A stretch of DNA of 64,000 bases from Mycolicibacterium moriokaense (lineage in GTDB: Bacteria; Actinomycetota; Actinomycetes; Mycobacteriales; Mycobacteriaceae), in assembly GCF_010726085.1 (NCBI RefSeq), contig NZ_AP022560.1, forward strand, positions 3,844,001 to 3,908,000. Reading direction: 5' to 3'. Made by a program: the position numbers and the translations under genes. The notes beneath the pieces were generated by a model, which saw nothing but the letters and a program-made list of their open reading frames with translations, ran no database searches and was not told where the DNA came from. Positions 61,716 through 64,000 of the stretch are shown piece after piece. Positions within the stretch are counted from its first letter, which is position 1, and the number at the start of each line of letters is the position of its first letter.

Positions 61716-64000
61716 GGCATCACCCGGCGCTCGTCGGGTCCCCACAGCGGCTGCATGCCGCCCGGCAGCGACAGGTGCGTCGCGGTGATGACCACGGACA
61801 GCTCGCGCATCTCGGCGTGCACATCGTCGAGCAATGCGGCGAGCTCCGCACGGTGGCCGTCCGGCGTGGCCTCTTCGAGATCGGCGGGCTCGATGCGGCG
61901 CAGCCGGGTGATGATCTCGTCGACGAGCCGTTCGGGGCGTGATGAACCCGACGATCCCGGCAGCGCCTTGAGCCCGGTGCGGAGCCGCTCGAGCTGGTAG
62001 GCCAGCGACCGTGGGTTGTCCGCGTCGAACAGAACCAGGTCGGCCACGGCAGCAACACTAACGGTGCCGGGATTGCGTCGTCGGTAGATGACCGACGATT
62101 CGCACACCACCAGCGTGGACTCCGTGATGGTTTGCTCGGCGCCGGGGCTGCGGACCGTGGTAAGGTTCGCACGCAGCAACGCTGTCAACCCCAACCCACG
62201 TTCGATGCGTTTGCCGATGTCCATCATCGTCCAGCCGACGTCGTGGACCATGGATTCGGCCGCCACCCCCGACAGCGCGAGCATGCCCGCGAGCGTCAGG
62301 TTGCTTGTCGCCGCCAGGTAGGCGTCGCCCTCGGTCTTGGACGACGGTGGCTCGTTCTCCTCGGGGTGCAGCAGTGCGCGCTCGACCGCCGCGAGCACCA
62401 TCCAGGTGTCGTTGGACATCTGGTCGCGCACCGCGCGGGCGTTGAGGCTGAGACGCTCGACCGACTGCGCGAGCGAACCCGACCGGTTCCGGTCGGCGGT
62501 CAGCGACCACAGCGTGGTCGGCGCGGTCGCCACCAGGTCGTCGTAGTCACCGTCGCCCAACCCGGTCCCGGTGATCGAACCGAGCGCGGCGAGCAGCACC
62601 GGCACGCATTCGCTGCCCGCCAACTCCCTGCGGTAGCGGAATTCGTGGTAGCGCTCGCGGGTCACGGTGAGCAGCCTGGCCATGCTCTCCGCACGCTCGG
62701 AGTAGCGGCCCATCCAGAACAGATCCGACAGCACGCGCGGCGAGCTGACCGCACCGGTGGGGCTCGGCGTGATGGCGGGCAGCTCCATCGGCGGCGCGGT
62801 GGGGATGCGCTCGGCGGTCACCCGCGTGGGCGTGCGCACCCAGATATCCTTCGCGGCAACGCTATTCAGTCTGAACCCGGCGTTTCCAGCCGCGACGAGG
62901 TATCCCAGTCCACCGACCATCGGCGCGTACCCGCTGCGCTGCGACACCGTGAACAACCGCATGCCCACGTTGGCCGCCGACAGTCCGCCCGGGTAGTAGT
63001 CGCTGGGCGCCGACGAGAACTCCGGCAGCTCCTGGCCCACCCACTGCCACGGTGTCGCCTCGATCCGGACGCCGAGTTCCTTGCGCTGTGTCGAGGTCAG
63101 CGCGGGGCCGACGATGGTGTCGCCGCCCGTGACCGATCGGATCAGCAGCGTCGACAGGTTGCTCAACATATGCGAGCGTTCGGTGTTGATGCCACCCCAG
63201 TACATCGGCGCGGTACGCAGCAGCGGCGTCTCCCCGAGCAGCCGCTCGGCGAGTTCGGGCAGAAAGCGAAGCACCCCAGGGCTTTCCAGGATGCCGCTGC
63301 CCAGCGTGTTGACCACCGTCACGGCACCGCGCCGGAGCACCTCGACGAGTCCGACGACACCGAGGCGCGAATCCGCCCGCAGGTCAAGCGGATCCGCGTA
63401 GTCCGCGTCCACCCGGCGCAGCACCACGTCGACGCGCTTGAGTGTGCCCATCGAGCGCATCCACAGCTTGCCGTCGCGGACCACCAGGTCGGCACTCTCC
63501 ACCAGCGGGAAGCCCAGCACGCTGGCGATGTAGGCCTGGTCGAAGGCCGTCTCGGAGTGGATGCCGGGGCTGAGCACCACGACCACCGGCTCCTCCGCGG
63601 ACTCGGGTGCGGCGTCGATCAACGCGAGGCGCAGCGCCTGCGCCCAGGGCGAGGCCGGCCGAGGCCCGATGCGTTCGTACAGGTCCGGAATCGCGTGTGC
63701 GATGACCCGGCGATCGGCGAGCGCATAGCCGGCCCCCGACGGTGCCTGCGTCCAGTCGGCGTTGACCTGGAAGCTGCCGTCGCGCGTGCGGCTGATGTCG
63801 CAGCCGTGCATGAAAAGCTGGTGCCTGCCGGGCAGTTCGATACCGCGCGCCGCCCGGATGTAGCCGGGATGCGCGAAGAGCAACGGCGCCGGCAGCACAC
63901 CGCTGGTGACCGACATCCGTGGGCCGTAGAGGTCGGTGAGGACCGCGTCGAGGATCCGAGAACGTTGCAGCAGACCGGCTTCCAGGATGTCCCAGTCGGA
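61712..64000 (-). CDS. Circularly permuted ATP-grasp / alpha-E domain fusion protein (5' end outside window)
   Basis: The frame remains open to the right edge, reading WDILEAGLLQRSRILDAVLT just before the internal ATG at 63916, so the true start lies outside. The visible part begins with a circularly permuted ATP-grasp domain (GRHQLFMHGCDISRTRDGSF, VVLSPGIHSETAFDQAYIA, TLGSGILESPGVLRFLPEL). The alpha-E (DUF403) domain follows from DLFWMGRYSERAESMARLL to the end. The M. tuberculosis Rv2567 protein is also a fusion. The ATP-grasp type suggests amide or ester bond formation with a small molecule or peptide. Confidence 0.92.
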   Translation of the reverse strand, partial: SDWDILEAGLLQRSRILDAVLTDLYGPRMSVTSGVLPAPLLFAHPGYIRAARGIELPGRHQLFMHGCDISRTRDGSFQVNADWTQAPSGAGYALADRRVIAHAIPDLYERIGPRPASPWAQALRLALIDAAPESAEEPVVVVLSPGIHSETAFDQAYIASVLGFPLVESADLVVRDGKLWMRSMGTLKRVDVVLRRVDADYADPLDLRADSRLGVVGLVEVLRRGAVTVVNTLGSGILESPGVLRFLPELAERLLGETPLLRTAPMYWGGINTERSHMLSNLSTLLIRSVTGGDTIVGPALTSTQRKELGVRIEATPWQWVGQELPEFSSAPSDYYPGGLSAANVGMRLFTVSQRSGYAPMVGGLGYLVAAGNAGFRLNSVAAKDIWVRTPTRVTAERIPTAPPMELPAITPSPTGAVSSPRVLSDLFWMGRYSERAESMARLLTVTRERYHEFRYRRELAGSECVPVLLAALGSITGTGLGDGDYDDLVATAPTTLWSLTADRNRSGSLAQSVERLSLNARAVRDQMSNDTWMVLAAVERALLHPEENEPPSSKTEGDAYLAATSNLTLAGMLALSGVAAESMVHDVGWTMMDIGKRIERGLGLTALLRANLTTVRSPGAEQTITESTLVVCESSVIYRRRNPGTVSVAAVADLVLFDADNPRSLAYQLERLRTGLKALPGSSGSSRPERLVDEIITRLRRIEPADLEEATPDGHRAELAALLDDVHAEMRELSVVITATHLSLPGGMQPLWGPDERRVMP

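Overview
The window reads as chromosome of a mycobacterium, most likely a fast-growing Mycolicibacterium-type species. It is GC-rich, uses many GTG and some TTG starts, and carries lineage-specific genes: mIHF, an ATPase-dead PriA, a long alanyl-tRNA synthetase/mltG/aroE block, a CP-ATP-grasp/alpha-E/transglutaminase cluster, and a PyrR-controlled pyr operon with a membrane protein inserted between pyrC and carA. Gene order matches two blocks of M. tuberculosis, roughly Rv1409 to Rv1379 (ribD back to pyrR) and Rv2532c to Rv2569c (nusB onward). From memory those blocks lie far apart in that species, but here they are joined. Nothing looks like tRNA, rRNA, CRISPR, an insertion sequence or prophage.

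Layout. 1-869: 3' part of an ABC ATPase fused to a cyclic-nucleotide-binding domain. 850-10015 (minus): tightly packed run lysoplasmalogenase-like, priA, DUF2207, LemA, fmt, rsmB, rpe, ribD. 9978-12928 (plus): HSL-type esterase, SnoaL-like protein and a Baeyer-Villiger-type monooxygenase. 12987-16911 (minus): mihF, gmk, rpoZ, coaBC, metK. 16912-17489: a 578-base non-coding stretch with an inverted repeat, a strong intrinsic terminator and a candidate small RNA. 17490-18560 (plus): DUF2330 exported protein. 18557-27152 (minus): pyrR-pyrB-pyrC-membrane protein-carA-carB-pyrF, nearly every junction a 4-base overlap, with a PyrR-type RNA hairpin in the leader. 27540-31435 (plus): lower-GC acyltransferase 3, beta-lactamase-fold hydrolase, FAD monooxygenase. 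31437-34196 (minus): pepQ, efp, nusB and a small hypothetical. 34230-40262 (plus): two membrane proteins, an adenylate cyclase/ATPase/TPR regulator and an MpaB-type oxygenase. 40263-44640 (minus): DUF5995 protein, aroQ, aroB, aroK, aroC. 44679-46214 (minus): SnoaL-DUF3237-TetR operon with its own palindromic operator. 46259-52911: prepilin peptidase, EamA exporter, then aroE, mltG, ruvX, alaS (minus). 53036-57676: YjbQ, a GlsB-type membrane protein with a SigF-like promoter, an ArsR/SRPBCC pair, rarA, DUF3097, ASCH-like protein. 57681-59743 (plus): SDR, SnoaL, SDR. 59747-64000 (minus): zinc metallopeptidase, transglutaminase and ATP-grasp/alpha-E protein, the last cut by the window end.

How it fits together. 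Most genes are housekeeping: UMP synthesis, chorismate synthesis, translation (fmt, rsmB, alaS, efp, nusB), cofactors (ribD, coaBC, metK) and nucleoid/transcription (mihF, rpoZ). Accessory islands sit between these blocks and give most of the less ordinary observations. These are a 49-base palindromic element present twice, a 19-base TetR operator over its operon start, an AT-rich ArsR operator, a candidate sRNA, and several very short divergent intergenic regions in which both genes have a -10 hexamer placed for leaderless transcription.
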